Positions 8,516 through 17,224 of a DNA stretch of 64,000 nucleotides are shown here, in pieces (the first letter of the stretch is position 1; every line of letters starts with the position of its first letter). The DNA is taken from NCBI RefSeq assembly GCF_003367235.1, contig NZ_QRGP01000001.1, positions 1,488,001-1,552,000 of the forward strand, in the 5' to 3' direction. The position numbers and the translations under genes are program-made. The notes under the pieces are model-generated. The model worked only from the letters and a program-made list of their open reading frames with translations, did no database searches and was not told where the DNA came from. This DNA is from Sphingorhabdus pulchriflava. GTDB taxonomy: Bacteria; Pseudomonadota; Alphaproteobacteria; Sphingomonadales; Sphingomonadaceae.

Positions 8516-9514
8516 ATGCGTGTCGTATCGGGCATCCAGCCCACCGGAAATTTGCATCTCGGCAATTATCTGGGAGCGATCAGGAACTGGGTGAAAATGC
8601 AGGATCAGGGCGAATGCCTGTTCTTCCTCGCCGATCTGCACGCGATCTCGCAGCCGCATGTGCCTGCCGAACTCACCGCCAACACACGCGAGATGGCGGC
8701 GGCGCTGATAGCCTGCGGCATCGATACCGACAAGTCGATCCTGTTCAACCAGACGCAGGTGCCCGCGCACAGCCAGTTGCAATGGTTGCTGAACGGCACC
8801 GCGCGGATGGGTTGGCTCAATCGCATGACGCAGTGGAAAGACAAGGCCGGCAAAAACCGCGAAGGCGCTTCGGTTGCGCTGTTCACCTATCCGGTGCTGC
8901 AGGCCGCTGATGTCCTGCTCTATCAGGCAACCCATGTGCCGGTTGGTGAAGATCAGAAACAGCATCTGGAACTGGCGCGCGATATCGCGCAGAAGTTCAA
9001 CAATGATTTTGGTAATGGCGAAGAGATCTTCACCCTGCCCGAACCGATCATTCCTCCCGAAGCGGCGCGTATCATGTCGCTGCGCGATGGCAGCGCCAAG
9101 ATGAGCAAGTCCGATCCTTCGGACATGAGCCGCATCAACCTGACCGATGATGCCGACACGATCATGCAGAAGGTGCGCAAGGCCAAAACCGACCCCGAAC
9201 CGCTACCAGGCGAAAAAGACGGTCTGGCGGGCCGCCCTGAAGCCGAAAATCTGGTGGGCATTTATGCTGCCCTGGAAGGCAGCAGTGTCGACGCTGTACT
9301 GACGCAATTCGGCGGACAAGGCTTTGGCTCGTTCAAGCCGGCACTGGGCGAGTTGCTGGTCAGCAAACTTGCGCCGATTGCCGAGCGGTTCAATGCACTG
9401 CGCAGCGACACAGCAGCGATCGACGCTGCGTTGCAGAGCGGTGCCGAGAAGGCAAGGAAGCTGGCAGAACCGACCCTCGCCCGCGCCTATCAGGCGTTGG
9501 GGCTTCTGCGCTGA
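8516..9514 (+). CDS. trpS: Tryptophanyl-tRNA synthetase
   Basis: 332-aa class I aminoacyl-tRNA synthetase charging tRNA-Trp. The HIGH-type signature is [17 protein letters not shown] (residues 5-21, with HLGN at 14-17) and the KMSKS loop is at 195-199. Other family blocks are present: [30 protein letters not shown] and the helical C-terminal anticodon region. Its length matches bacterial TrpRS. The start codon lies 2 nt past the murJ stop. Confidence 0.97.
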   Translation: MRVVSGIQPTGNLHLGNYLGAIRNWVKMQDQGECLFFLADLHAISQPHVPAELTANTREMAAALIACGIDTDKSILFNQTQVPAHSQLQWLLNGTARMGWLNRMTQWKDKAGKNREGASVALFTYPVLQAADVLLYQATHVPVGEDQKQHLELARDIAQKFNNDFGNGEEIFTLPEPIIPPEAARIMSLRDGSAKMSKSDPSDMSRINLTDDADTIMQKVRKAKTDPEPLPGEKDGLAGRPEAENLVGIYAALEGSSVDAVLTQFGGQGFGSFKPALGELLVSKLAPIAERFNALRSDTAAIDAALQSGAEKARKLAEPTLARAYQALGLLR

Positions 9515-9625
9515 CAATTTGTTACATGTCCTGTGGCTGAACACAGTTCCGTTCAACCACAGTTCAGCGCTTTTCAGATAGATATCACCGCAAGCCCGCC
9601 TATATTGGCGGAAATGGAGGTAATT

Positions 9626-10318
9626 ATGTCGATGCGTAAAGCTGCTACAATACTGGCTCCTGCACTGCTGTTGACGCTCGGGGCCTGTGCGACGCCGTTC
9701 AAGGCCGATGTATCGCGTTTCCAGCAAATGCCTGCACCCCAAGGCCAGACTTTCACCGTCAAAGCCGCGGATTCAACGCAAGAAGGTGGGATCGAATTTG
9801 GCCAATATGCCGCGATGGTATCCGCGGAGATGACCAAGGTCGGTTACGTCCCGGCAGCGCCCGGCGCACCTGCTGATCTGACCGTCAAATTCGGTTATGG
9901 TGTCGATGACGGAAAGGAACGCACCGTCGTCTATGACGACCCCTTTTACGATCCATTCTGGGGCTATGGTCGCTATGGTTTCGGTCGGGGCTATTACCGT
10001 CCCTATATCGTCCGCACGCCGCGTGGTGCCCGTTATGTCTATGGCTGGCATGACCCGTTTTTATACGGCCCAGGCTTTGGCCGTGGCTATGACGTGCGCA
10101 GCTACACCGTTTACACCAGCGGCATAGAGATGCAGATTGAAAACAGCACCACTGGCGAACGCCTGTTCGAAGGCAAGGCCGAGGCCAAATCGCGCTCTAA
10201 TCGCCTTCCCTATCTGGTCCCCAATCTGGTAACAGCCATGTTCACCGGCTTTCCGGGAAATGGCGGGGAAACCGTACGCATTTCGGTCGCACCAGAGGAT
10301 AGCGGCAAGAAGAAATAG
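9626..10318 (+). CDS. DUF4136-type lipoprotein
   Basis: 230-aa predicted lipoprotein: MSMRKAATILAPALLLTLGAC gives a lipobox with Cys21. The mature part fits the DUF4136 fold (envelope proteins of unknown role) and has a strongly aromatic, Gly-rich middle segment with repeated DPF/FWGYGRYGFGRGYY. The start is fixed by GGAGG at 9616-9620, six bases before ATG 9626; the frame is open further upstream without homology. It stands alone, with a rho-independent terminator 28 nt after the stop. Confidence 0.82.
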   Translation: MSMRKAATILAPALLLTLGACATPFKADVSRFQQMPAPQGQTFTVKAADSTQEGGIEFGQYAAMVSAEMTKVGYVPAAPGAPADLTVKFGYGVDDGKERTVVYDDPFYDPFWGYGRYGFGRGYYRPYIVRTPRGARYVYGWHDPFLYGPGFGRGYDVRSYTVYTSGIEMQIENSTTGERLFEGKAEAKSRSNRLPYLVPNLVTAMFTGFPGNGGETVRISVAPEDSGKKK

Positions 10319-10345
10319 GCTGGTCGAACAGCTCAAAGGACGCAT

Positions 10346-10375
10346 TGCCCCGCCTGGTATCACCTTGGCGGGGCA
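10346..10375 (+). terminator. Rho-independent terminator
   Basis: A 9-bp perfect GC-rich stem (TGCCCCGCC / GGCGGGGCA) with a 12-nt loop, followed by TTTATTTATTT. It lies between the convergent DUF4136 gene and the zinc-ribbon gene, and probably ends the former. Confidence 0.8.
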
Positions 10376-10388
10376 TTTATTTATTTGT

Positions 10389-11606
10389 TCAGACTCCGCA
10401 GGTCAGATCAGACTTGCCGAATTTATTCCCTTCAGCCTGCGTGTTGGCGATGCCTGCATACAGATCGCTGCTCGCGAACTGGCCGTCTTTACCAATCTTA
10501 TAACCTTTCGACCGGAACACTTCGATCACTTTGGTGGCAGGTTCGGCAAAGTAGACCGACTGCGATTCATAATGCTGCGCAATTCCAGTGACGGTCAGCC
10601 CTTCATAGCTGCGCTGAAGTTTTTCGAAAGTGCTTTTGCCTTCGGAAGCGACAAGCGCCTTGGCCCGCGCTTCTTCGCTTGGGAAATCTTTATTCTCCAG
10701 TGCTTTGTAGCCCGCGCGGATACGATCCCCCATCGAGCTGAACATGGCATCAATTTCCGGACCAAAGCTGCAGCTGTTGGGATTGAATGCGATCGCGATA
10801 GGTTTGCCATTGGCTAGGGAAGCAATCCGCGCTCCATCCGCAAGATAGGCAACCCCGCCTTTTTTCAGTTTTACTTCGATGAAATCATTGGCGGTGAGAC
10901 CAAAAAGCGACAGCGTAGTTCCCGCAGCAACGCGATCAACCAGTGTGGAAGCCGTATCGGGTTGCGACCATAGCTCGACAGGCTTGTCGACGACCCATGC
11001 TTTATCCCCCAATGACTTGACGATTTCGGGCGGCTGGGTTTCGGACAGATTCACAGTCGCGATAAAGCCCTTGCCATCGGCAAGCTCCAGCCAATCGCTG
11101 GTCCCATCTTCACCCAAAATCACTTTACCACTTGCAGTGGCACCGCGCGCGAGTTTGCCCAAAACGGTGCTGCCCTGTGCCGTCGCCTTGTCGCGGATAT
11201 TCGCGTCAGCAACTGCATAATATTGTTTTTCTACAGCGACTTCTTCGACGGCCGGCGACTGCTGAACCCGGTCTTCCAGACCATTGCCTGTCATATCATC
11301 GTGCAGGAACAGGAAATAATAGAGCAGGAGCAAAGCGAGAATGCCGACGCCACCCCCTATCAACAGCCAATTTGGCCCTTTCGTTTCGTCCCTTAAAGCT
11401 TCGGATGCATAACTCTGCGGCTCGATACCTGAAGAAACGGGTTCTGGTGCCGGGGGAGTTGCAATCGGCGCTGCAATTGGTTCAAAAGACGAAGCAGGTG
11501 GCGATGGCGGACCGGCGTCACCGCTTGGCACAACCGCACCGCAACTGCCGCAGAAGCGTGCGCCATCATTCAGGGCACTGCCACATTGGATGCAGAATTT
11601 AGCCAT
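10389..11606 (-). CDS. Zinc-ribbon, single-TM, SH3-like protein
   Basis: 405-aa protein with modular design: an N-terminal zinc ribbon (Cys5, Cys8, Cys19, Cys22 in MAKFCIQCGSAL and FCGSCG), a Pro/Ala-rich linker, one membrane segment (about residues 80-101), then two bacterial SH3-like repeats outside (YAVADANIRDKATAQGS..., WVVDKPVELWSQPDTAS...) and a C-terminal domain I do not recognise. Zinc ribbons of this sort usually face the cytoplasm and SH3b repeats often bind cell wall, so it may link the two. The start at 11606 follows GGGAGG. Its ribosome binding site lies partly inside a stem-loop (11615-11639). It is downstream of dnaA on the same strand. Confidence 0.72.
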   Translation of the reverse strand: MAKFCIQCGSALNDGARFCGSCGAVVPSGDAGPPSPPASSFEPIAAPIATPPAPEPVSSGIEPQSYASEALRDETKGPNWLLIGGGVGILALLLLYYFLFLHDDMTGNGLEDRVQQSPAVEEVAVEKQYYAVADANIRDKATAQGSTVLGKLARGATASGKVILGEDGTSDWLELADGKGFIATVNLSETQPPEIVKSLGDKAWVVDKPVELWSQPDTASTLVDRVAAGTTLSLFGLTANDFIEVKLKKGGVAYLADGARIASLANGKPIAIAFNPNSCSFGPEIDAMFSSMGDRIRAGYKALENKDFPSEEARAKALVASEGKSTFEKLQRSYEGLTVTGIAQHYESQSVYFAEPATKVIEVFRSKGYKIGKDGQFASSDLYAGIANTQAEGNKFGKSDLTCGV

Positions 11607-11614
11607 CAAGAACC

Positions 11615-11639
11615 TCCCGAGTCCATCTTGCACTCGGGA
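11615..11639 (-). promoter_or_regulatory. Stem-loop that can hide the ribosome binding site of the zinc-ribbon gene
   Basis: On the minus strand the perfect 8-bp stem TCCCGAGT / ACTCGGGA with a 9-nt loop ends in GGGA, which is part of the GGGAGG Shine-Dalgarno sequence (11613-11618) of the gene starting at 11606. Folding would mask most of the ribosome binding site. There is no T-tract, so a terminator is less likely than translational control. Confidence 0.5.
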
Positions 11640-11682
11640 TAGTCTGCTGTTCCCTCCAAGGGAAGGCGCTTATGTAACTAGT

Positions 11683-13083
11683 TCAGGCCTCTAGCTGGCG
11701 GAGCAAGGCACGGACATCATTGTCCATGTCATTGTCCATCCGGCGCAGGTCTTCGACCAGACGTACAGCATGGATGACTGTCGAATGGTCACGACCGCCG
11801 AATTTGCGCCCGATTTCCGGATAGCTGCGCGGTGTCATCACCTTTGCGAGATACATCGCAACCTGACGCGGACGAACCACGGCGCGTGCGCGGCGCTTCG
11901 ACGACATTTCGCTGCGGTCGATGCGATAATATTCACAGACTGCACGCTGGATTTCGTCGATCGTGATGCGGCGGCGGCAAGCGCTGAGAATATCTTTCAG
12001 CTGCTCTTCAGCCAAAGTGCGCGTAATCGGCTTTCCGGTCAGCTGCGAATAGGCGATCAGCTTGTTAAGACCGCCTTCGAGTTCGCGGACATTGCGGCTG
12101 ATCGTGCGCGCGAGAAACTCTATCACATCTTCGCCTACCTGCGTTTCGGGCATGTTGGCGAGACGCTGGTTGAGGATAGAGCGACGCAGTTCCAGATCAG
12201 CGGGCTGGATGTCGGCAACAAGCCCCATCGACAGGCGCGACAGGATGCGCTGGTCGACACCGTCCAACGCCTGTGGCGCACGGTCTGCGGCAACGACAAG
12301 GCGCTTGCCGGCACCGATGATGGCGTCAACCGTGTGTAGGAACTCTTCCTGGGTTGAAACCTTTCCTATGATGAACTGGATATCGTCGATCAGCAGGACA
12401 TCGACAGCACGCAAGCGCGCCTTGAATTCCATCACTTCCTTACGACGCATGGCGGAGACGAACTCCATCATGAATTTTTCCGCCGACATATAGAGAATTT
12501 GCGCATCCGGGTTCACCTCGGCATAGGCATGGCCGATCGCGTGCATCAGGTGGGTCTTGCCCTGACCGGTTGCAGCTTGCAGATAAAGCGGGTTGAACAG
12601 CGGGCGTTCGACCGCAGCAACACGTTCGGCCGCGCTCAAAGCCAGTGCGTTGGTCTGGCCCTTGACGAAATTCGCAAAAGTCATGCGCGGGTCAAGCTGG
12701 CTGCGCACCGGCAGTGCTTCAGCGCTATGGACCGCCGCGGGACGCTCGGCGAGCCCATTGCCTTGCAGCATCTCGACGCGCGCTGCACCCGGCTTGGTCC
12801 GGATTTTCAATTGGCGGACGGCAGGATTGATGCTCGACCAGGCCAAACGAATCCGATCAGCATAGTGATCTGACACCCAGCTCGCTGAAAAGTCGGAAGG
12901 CGTCAGCAGTTCCAGCGTGCCGGTGAGTTCACAGAAATCACCAAGTGCGATCGAACGAATCCACTGACCATAAATCTGGGCCCCCAGATCACGGCGCAAG
13001 CGCGATGCTACATTTTGCCAATCAGATTCAAAAGCGGAGCCACCCATATTTTCTTGCTCCGACCGCACGACTTTCAGCGTCAC
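11683..13083 (-). CDS. dnaA: Chromosomal replication initiator protein DnaA
   Basis: 466-aa AAA+ initiator that binds DnaA boxes at oriC and opens the duplex. Domain I is at residues 18-95, followed by a short variable linker. The AAA+ module has Walker A ATGQGKTHL (GQGKTH at 173-178), Walker B VLLIDDIQF and sensor motifs. The C-terminal DNA-binding domain carries GRDHSTVIHAVR, the DnaA signature. The first ATG (13083) gives a 12-residue extension before MGGSAF; either may be used. It lies next to rpsT, transcribed the same way, with a long AT-rich spacer. Confidence 0.97.
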   Translation of the reverse strand: MTLKVVRSEQENMGGSAFESDWQNVASRLRRDLGAQIYGQWIRSIALGDFCELTGTLELLTPSDFSASWVSDHYADRIRLAWSSINPAVRQLKIRTKPGAARVEMLQGNGLAERPAAVHSAEALPVRSQLDPRMTFANFVKGQTNALALSAAERVAAVERPLFNPLYLQAATGQGKTHLMHAIGHAYAEVNPDAQILYMSAEKFMMEFVSAMRRKEVMEFKARLRAVDVLLIDDIQFIIGKVSTQEEFLHTVDAIIGAGKRLVVAADRAPQALDGVDQRILSRLSMGLVADIQPADLELRRSILNQRLANMPETQVGEDVIEFLARTISRNVRELEGGLNKLIAYSQLTGKPITRTLAEEQLKDILSACRRRITIDEIQRAVCEYYRIDRSEMSSKRRARAVVRPRQVAMYLAKVMTPRSYPEIGRKFGGRDHSTVIHAVRLVEDLRRMDNDMDNDVRALLRQLEA

Positions 13084-13451
13084 TTAGCCACCCCTTTCAC
13101 CCCAACCAGCGACGGCTATTTTTGTTGCGCTCACACCTCTCCCATCGCCTGACACAGGCCCACCGTATCCCCACATCTGGTGCAGAGATCCTTTACATGT
13201 CATTCTCGATTGAGACAGATGCGACGTTGATCGCACGCTGCTGGAACCTGTTGTTTAGCCATGCGGCTTTGAGTCGATCAAGGGGCCGACTGCAAAAAAA
13301 GTGAAATAAATCGCATTGACTCTATTCAAGCGCTGAAATTGCGTAGAATTTTTTTTAACACTTTGTTTTATAACATTTCTTCTACTTAATCCACTGTCAA
13401 CACATGCCGAATCGCGGGAAATGCGCACTTTGCTGCATCGCAACGATCAGG
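13084..13451 (-). promoter_or_regulatory. AT-rich region upstream of dnaA
   Basis: About 370 bp without a gene. On the minus strand a perfect -35 hexamer TTGACA is at 13395-13400; the best -10 candidate is TGTTAT at 13370-13375, a long 19-nt spacing, so the promoter call is tentative. If it is real, the dnaA leader is about 280 nt. I found no cluster of TTATCCACA-type DnaA boxes, so this does not look like an origin. A run of eight T on the plus strand lies at about 13349-13356. Confidence 0.4.
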
Positions 13452-13452
13452 C

Positions 13453-13484
13453 AAAAAAGAAGGCCCGCCAAGCAAGGGCGGGCC
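13453..13484 (-). terminator. Rho-independent terminator of rpsT
   Basis: On the minus strand the perfect 8-bp stem GGCCCGCC / GGCGGGCC with a 7-nt loop is followed by TTCTTTTTT. It is 54 nt after the rpsT stop, in the right orientation, and isolates rpsT from dnaA. Confidence 0.88.
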
Positions 13485-13538
13485 GTTAACTTTGTTTACA
13501 GCAGCAAGGGTGGATTTCACCCCCGCGAAAAGACCGAA

Positions 13539-13802
13539 TCAGGCGAGCGCAGCAACCCGCTTGGTGAGGCGGCTGAACTTGCGTGATGCCATATTCTTGT
13601 GCAGCACGCCTTTCGACACGCCGCGCGCCAGTTCGGGCTGGGCAGCGACTAGCGCAGCGGCAGCGGCCGTCTTGTCACCCGCTTCAAGAGCGGCTTCGAC
13701 CTTCTTCACGAAGGTACGGATACGGCTGACGCGGTTGCCGTTGATTTCGTTGCGACGCGCGTTGCGACGGATACGCTTTTTTGCTTGCGGCGTATTGGCC
13801 AT
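13539..13802 (-). CDS. rpsT: 30S ribosomal protein S20
   Basis: 87-aa basic protein of the small ribosomal subunit, binding 16S rRNA early in assembly. It begins [14 protein letters not shown], the hallmark of S20, and continues with a Lys/Arg-rich helical hairpin ending [20 protein letters not shown]. The start was set at this Met; four more codons are open upstream but do not belong to the family. It has its own terminator and a likely promoter at 13880-13908. Confidence 0.97.
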   Translation of the reverse strand: MANTPQAKKRIRRNARRNEINGNRVSRIRTFVKKVEAALEAGDKTAAAAALVAAQPELARGVSKGVLHKNMASRKFSRLTKRVAALA

Positions 13803-13879
13803 TTCAGTCCTCAAAAAATCAGATAGTTACGGGCATCCAGAACCGGAGAAAAATCTCGACCGGACCCGATGAAGCGCCG

Positions 13880-13908
13880 CCCTTAGCCATGCTTCACAGA
13901 TTCGTCAA
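13880..13908 (-). promoter_or_regulatory. Candidate promoter of rpsT
   Basis: On the minus strand TTGACG (13903-13908) is followed after exactly 17 nt by TAAGGG (13880-13885). The -35 matches five of six consensus positions; the -10 is weak. It is about 78 nt before the rpsT start. Confidence 0.35.
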
Positions 13909-13923
13909 CCGCGAATTGCCGCA

Positions 13924-14736
13924 CTAACGCTGACATTTCGGGCAATAAAAGGTCGAACGGCCCGAATCGACCCGCCGCTGAACGATAGCACTGCAGTGGC
14001 AGGATTCGCCCTCACGGCCGTAGACCAGCCAGTCCTTCGCGAAATAGCCCAGCTCACCGTCGGGTGCCGCAAAGTCGCGCAATGTAGAACCGCCAGCCTT
14101 GATAGCCGCAGCCAGAACATCCTTTATGGCAACGACCAGCCTTTCCACGCGAGGCCTGCTGACTGCGGTCGCAGCAGTGACCGGCGAAATCCCTGCCATA
14201 TGCAGCGCTTCGCAAACGTAGATGTTACCTAGCCCTGCCACGATCGACTGGTTGAGCAGCATTGCCTTGATAGGTGCCTTGCGCCCTTTAAGCGCCGCGT
14301 GCAGCACCTTTGCATCGAACGCATCATCCAGCGGCTCTGGTCCCATCGTAACGAAATGACGGAAGGTATCGATTTCATCACGCCGCACAATGTCGAGCGA
14401 ACCAAAGCGGCGATGGTCATTGAGCGCAACCAACCTGCCCGACCCCGTTTCAAGAATGAAATGATCATGCTTCTCGATTTCCACCGGATCGACCCGCCAA
14501 CGCCCCGACATGCCGAGATGGAAAATCAGCGTATCATCGCGATCGGTGTGGATAAGGCCATATTTCGCACGCCGCCCGAGCCCGGTCACCCGCGCTCCAG
14601 TCAGGCGCTGGCGGATATCGACGGGTATCGGCCAGCGCAGATCGGCCCGGCGCGGTTCGGCCCGAACAATCACCTCGCCATCCAACACGGCACGCAGGCC
14701 AGCAACGGTGGTTTCGACTTCGGGAAGCTCTGGCAT
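13924..14736 (-). CDS. mutM: Formamidopyrimidine-DNA glycosylase (Fpg)
   Basis: 270-aa bifunctional DNA glycosylase/AP lyase that removes 8-oxoguanine and formamidopyrimidines. The N-terminus MPELPEVETT gives the catalytic Pro (residue 1 after Met removal) and Glu. The helix-two-turn-helix region has NQSIVAGLGNIYVCEALH and the C-terminus carries the zinc finger with RVDSGRSTFYCPKCQ. The first half of the finger reads GESCHCSA, that is C-x-C instead of the common C-x2-C. Length is normal. It is transcribed towards rpsT and separated from ubiE by the hydroxylase/TetR pair. Confidence 0.95.
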   Translation of the reverse strand: MPELPEVETTVAGLRAVLDGEVIVRAEPRRADLRWPIPVDIRQRLTGARVTGLGRRAKYGLIHTDRDDTLIFHLGMSGRWRVDPVEIEKHDHFILETGSGRLVALNDHRRFGSLDIVRRDEIDTFRHFVTMGPEPLDDAFDAKVLHAALKGRKAPIKAMLLNQSIVAGLGNIYVCEALHMAGISPVTAATAVSRPRVERLVVAIKDVLAAAIKAGGSTLRDFAAPDGELGYFAKDWLVYGREGESCHCSAIVQRRVDSGRSTFYCPKCQR

Positions 14737-14815
14737 TTGGCGTAGCTAGTTAATTGACCTGCATTTGGCTAGCGGTTGCGAGCGAATCTGACCTTTTAGG
14801 CTGTTTGATTCTCGA

Positions 14816-15718
14816 TCAACGAAATGGCAATGCAAGCACGGTGCCCGTCCTGTCATAATCTGGCAGTCCGCTGTCCGGCATCACGCCCAGATCGCGCGGC
14901 GGAACGCCAGGTCGATAGACAAAAGTGCCAAATAGTTGATCGAAAATCGATAGCGTCGCGCCATAATTCTTGCACTCGTCGGCGCGCGCGCTGTGATGAT
15001 AACGGTGCAGCTCCGGGCCAACAAAAAGATAGTTCGCCCAACCCATCCGCATATCGACATTGAAATGGCTGATCACGCCATGCAGGCTCAGAATCATGCC
15101 GAACATCGCAACCACGATCTGGTCATACCCCATGATCCAGATCGGAACGACGATCGCCACAACGCGAATGATGATGGCATTGATCGGGTGAAAGACTGCA
15201 TGCATGACCAAATACAAGCGCGGCGGCAGATGGTGCGCCGCGTGCACCTTCCACAGCCAATTACCTAACCTCCCGGGCATTTCGTGCATGGCGCGGTGGA
15301 TAGCGTAGTTTAGACCCTCATAAATCAGCAGGGCGGCCGTGAGCTGAACCGCTATCGGCCAATTGCTTGCAGGTCCGGAAAGACTGGCCGAAGCCTTGAT
15401 CCCCAAATAGGCCAGTACGAAGCCCAAAGCGTAGAGCGTAAGGCCGTTCGGAACGACAAATTTGAAATCGGACCACAGGCTGCGCCAAGTCATCCCCCAG
15501 CGCTTTTCGTAAGGATAAACCAGTTCCAGCGCCAAACAGAGGATGAAGACGAAAGCAGCGCTCATCGATGACAAATTTTCCGGCGCGATGTCGGTGTGCC
15601 AGAGAAGATAGAAAGTTCCGAGCTTGACCGTCCACAAAAACGGATAAAGCCCCAACCGGACGATTATCCGTCCCAAACTATCCCTGCCATCGGCTTGTTC
15701 CGCGATAATGCTCGCCAT
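14816..15718 (-). CDS. Fatty acid hydroxylase / sterol desaturase family protein
   Basis: 300-aa integral membrane di-iron oxygenase of the FA_hydroxylase superfamily. The histidine clusters that ligate the two irons are visible: AIHRAMHE, HAAHH plus VMHAVFHP, and HRYHHS. Several hydrophobic segments surround them. Members hydroxylate or desaturate fatty acids, sterols or carotenoids; the substrate here is unknown. It is divergent from a TetR-family gene, with repeated GGACA/TGTCC half-sites in between, and so is probably under its control. The pair separates mutM from ubiE. Confidence 0.87.
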   Translation of the reverse strand: MASIIAEQADGRDSLGRIIVRLGLYPFLWTVKLGTFYLLWHTDIAPENLSSMSAAFVFILCLALELVYPYEKRWGMTWRSLWSDFKFVVPNGLTLYALGFVLAYLGIKASASLSGPASNWPIAVQLTAALLIYEGLNYAIHRAMHEMPGRLGNWLWKVHAAHHLPPRLYLVMHAVFHPINAIIIRVVAIVVPIWIMGYDQIVVAMFGMILSLHGVISHFNVDMRMGWANYLFVGPELHRYHHSARADECKNYGATLSIFDQLFGTFVYRPGVPPRDLGVMPDSGLPDYDRTGTVLALPFR

Positions 15719-15737
15719 TTGTCGATCTCCATTTTCT

Positions 15738-15838
15738 GGACATTTGTTCGAAAATGAACTTATGTCCGCTTGTGGAGAGACACCATCGACAGCAGATCAT
15801 ATGATGTCCGTTATTGGACAAATGGAGTGATTTTGTCC
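15738..15838. promoter_or_regulatory. Operator region with GGACA/TGTCC half-sites
   Basis: Five copies of one pentamer in both orientations: GGACA at 15738 and 15816, TGTCC at 15763, 15805 and 15834. The tightest palindrome is TGTCC-N6-GGACA (15805-15820); GGACAT-N19-TATGTCC-like (15738-15767) and GGACAAA-N11-TTTGTCC-like (15816-15838) pairs flank it. This is the pattern expected for binding of a dimeric TetR regulator between two divergent genes. Confidence 0.5.
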
Positions 15839-16381
15839 GGAAAGCAGCCCGACCGCCGCATCGGCAAAACGCGCGACGCGCTCGCCAATGCAATGTTCGC
15901 ACTCATTCAGCGTGAGGACTGGAACGCGATTACGATCCAGTCGATCTGTGCGGAAGCGAATGTGGCGAGGGCTTCCTTCTACGCCCATTTTGACAGCAAG
16001 GTCGGGCTTCTCGATTTTATGATCGAACGCAATCTCGGAGGATTGGCGGCTCATCTTACTTCGATGGGCGGCAGCGCAGTCGCAATATTAGGTTGGTTTG
16101 TTGAACATGTTGCTTCAGACCGGTCTCGATTTGCTAAAATTGTTTTGACCCCCGATGCGCATCCAGCAATGGCCCGGTTCACCAACGTCGTGCGTGACCA
16201 ATATCGTGCGGCGCTGAAAGCTGAAGGAGTGGATGCGCGCGACGCCGAAATCGACTTCATCATGGGCGGCACGATGGAACTGATCATGAACTGGTCAAAG
16301 ACATGGCGGATGCAGCAAGTACCCATGCTCAGAGAAAATGTGCTGGAATTTGCACGCAGAATATTGGCCCAAGGCAATTAA
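15827..16381 (+). CDS. TetR/AcrR family regulator
   Basis: About 184-aa one-component repressor. The N-terminal helix-turn-helix (KTRDALANAMFALI then ITIQSICAEANVARASFYAHF) is typical TetR/AcrR; the ligand-binding C-terminal part ends with a TetR_C-like helix (MELIMNWSKTWRMQQVPML). Start is uncertain: the ATG at 15770 would place the palindromic half-sites inside the gene, while the GTG at 15827, preceded by AATGGA, gives a normal N-terminus, so I prefer the GTG. It probably represses itself and the divergent hydroxylase gene. Confidence 0.82.
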   Translation: MILSGKQPDRRIGKTRDALANAMFALIQREDWNAITIQSICAEANVARASFYAHFDSKVGLLDFMIERNLGGLAAHLTSMGGSAVAILGWFVEHVASDRSRFAKIVLTPDAHPAMARFTNVVRDQYRAALKAEGVDARDAEIDFIMGGTMELIMNWSKTWRMQQVPMLRENVLEFARRILAQGN

Positions 16382-16482
16382 ATTTTGCTGCCAACGAGAT
16401 TTGCATCTGGCGCAAGACCAACGACCGCTTTTGCTCGTAACACCCTTTGCGGGCGGCACAACTATCGGCTAGGGCGCTCTTC

Positions 16483-17214
16483 ATGACTGAGACCGTCTCC
16501 TTTGGCTATGAACAGGTTAGCCCCGAAGAAAAGACCCAGCGCGTGCGCGGCGTCTTTTCGAGCGTTGCCAACAAATATGACATGATGAACGATGCCATGT
16601 CGGGCGGGATGCACCGACTGTGGAAGGACCAGTTCGTGCGCCGCGTGAAACCGCGTGCCGGCGAGGACATTCTCGATATGGCAGGCGGCACCGGCGACAT
16701 TGCCTTTCGCATGGAAAAGGCAGGGGCCAATATCACCGTCAGCGACATCAATCCGGATATGCTCGCCGTCGGCATGGAACGCGCGGTCGAGCGCGGCATT
16801 GATACGCTGGTGTGGAGTGAGCAGAATGCCGAGCAACTGACTTTTCCCGACAGGCATTTCGACGCTTACACAATTGCCTTTGGTATTCGGAACGTCACCG
16901 ATATCCCCGCAGCCCTTCGCGAAGCCCATCGCGTATTGCGTTATGGCGGGCGTTTTTTCTGTCTCGAATTCTCGACCGTCGAATGGCCGGGGCTTTCGAA
17001 AGTCTATGATGTCTATTCACATCACCTGCTTCCCAAAATGGGCAAGGTGATTGCAGGCGATGAAGACAGCTATCGCTATCTGGCCGAATCGATCCGCAAA
17101 TTCCCCCCGATGCCGCAGTTCGAGCGTATGATCCGCGAAGCAGGATTCGTACAGACCAAGGTCGAACCGATACTAGGCGGACTGGTGGCGATCCACAGCG
17201 GGTGGAAGGTTTGA
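16483..17214 (+). CDS. ubiE: Ubiquinone/menaquinone biosynthesis C-methyltransferase
   Basis: 243-aa SAM-dependent methyltransferase that C-methylates the benzoquinol ring in ubiquinone synthesis. The signature YDMMNDAMSGGMHRLWKD is at about residues 31-48, the SAM-binding motif LDMAGGTGDIAF follows, and RVLRYGGRFFCLEFS and the C-terminal block (PQFERMIREAGF ... GGLVAIHSGWK) are conserved. I start at MTETVSFGYEQ; twelve more codons are open upstream. ubiB follows after 10 nt. Confidence 0.96.
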   Translation: MTETVSFGYEQVSPEEKTQRVRGVFSSVANKYDMMNDAMSGGMHRLWKDQFVRRVKPRAGEDILDMAGGTGDIAFRMEKAGANITVSDINPDMLAVGMERAVERGIDTLVWSEQNAEQLTFPDRHFDAYTIAFGIRNVTDIPAALREAHRVLRYGGRFFCLEFSTVEWPGLSKVYDVYSHHLLPKMGKVIAGDEDSYRYLAESIRKFPPMPQFERMIREAGFVQTKVEPILGGLVAIHSGWKV

Positions 17215-17224
17215 CGCCGACCCC

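Noticed and set aside
13199-13306. 35-codon frame in the dnaA upstream region
   Set aside because: Ends in a repeat of A residues, no ribosome binding site, no motif.
13271-13322. GANTC (CcrM) methylation sites in the dnaA upstream region as a cell-cycle signal
   Set aside because: Two sites (13271, 13318) in about 450 bp is roughly the number expected by chance.
13084-13538. Chromosomal origin next to dnaA
   Set aside because: AT-rich, but I could not find a cluster of TTATCCACA-like DnaA boxes; only a degenerate GTATCCCCA is seen. In many alphaproteobacteria oriC is not beside dnaA.
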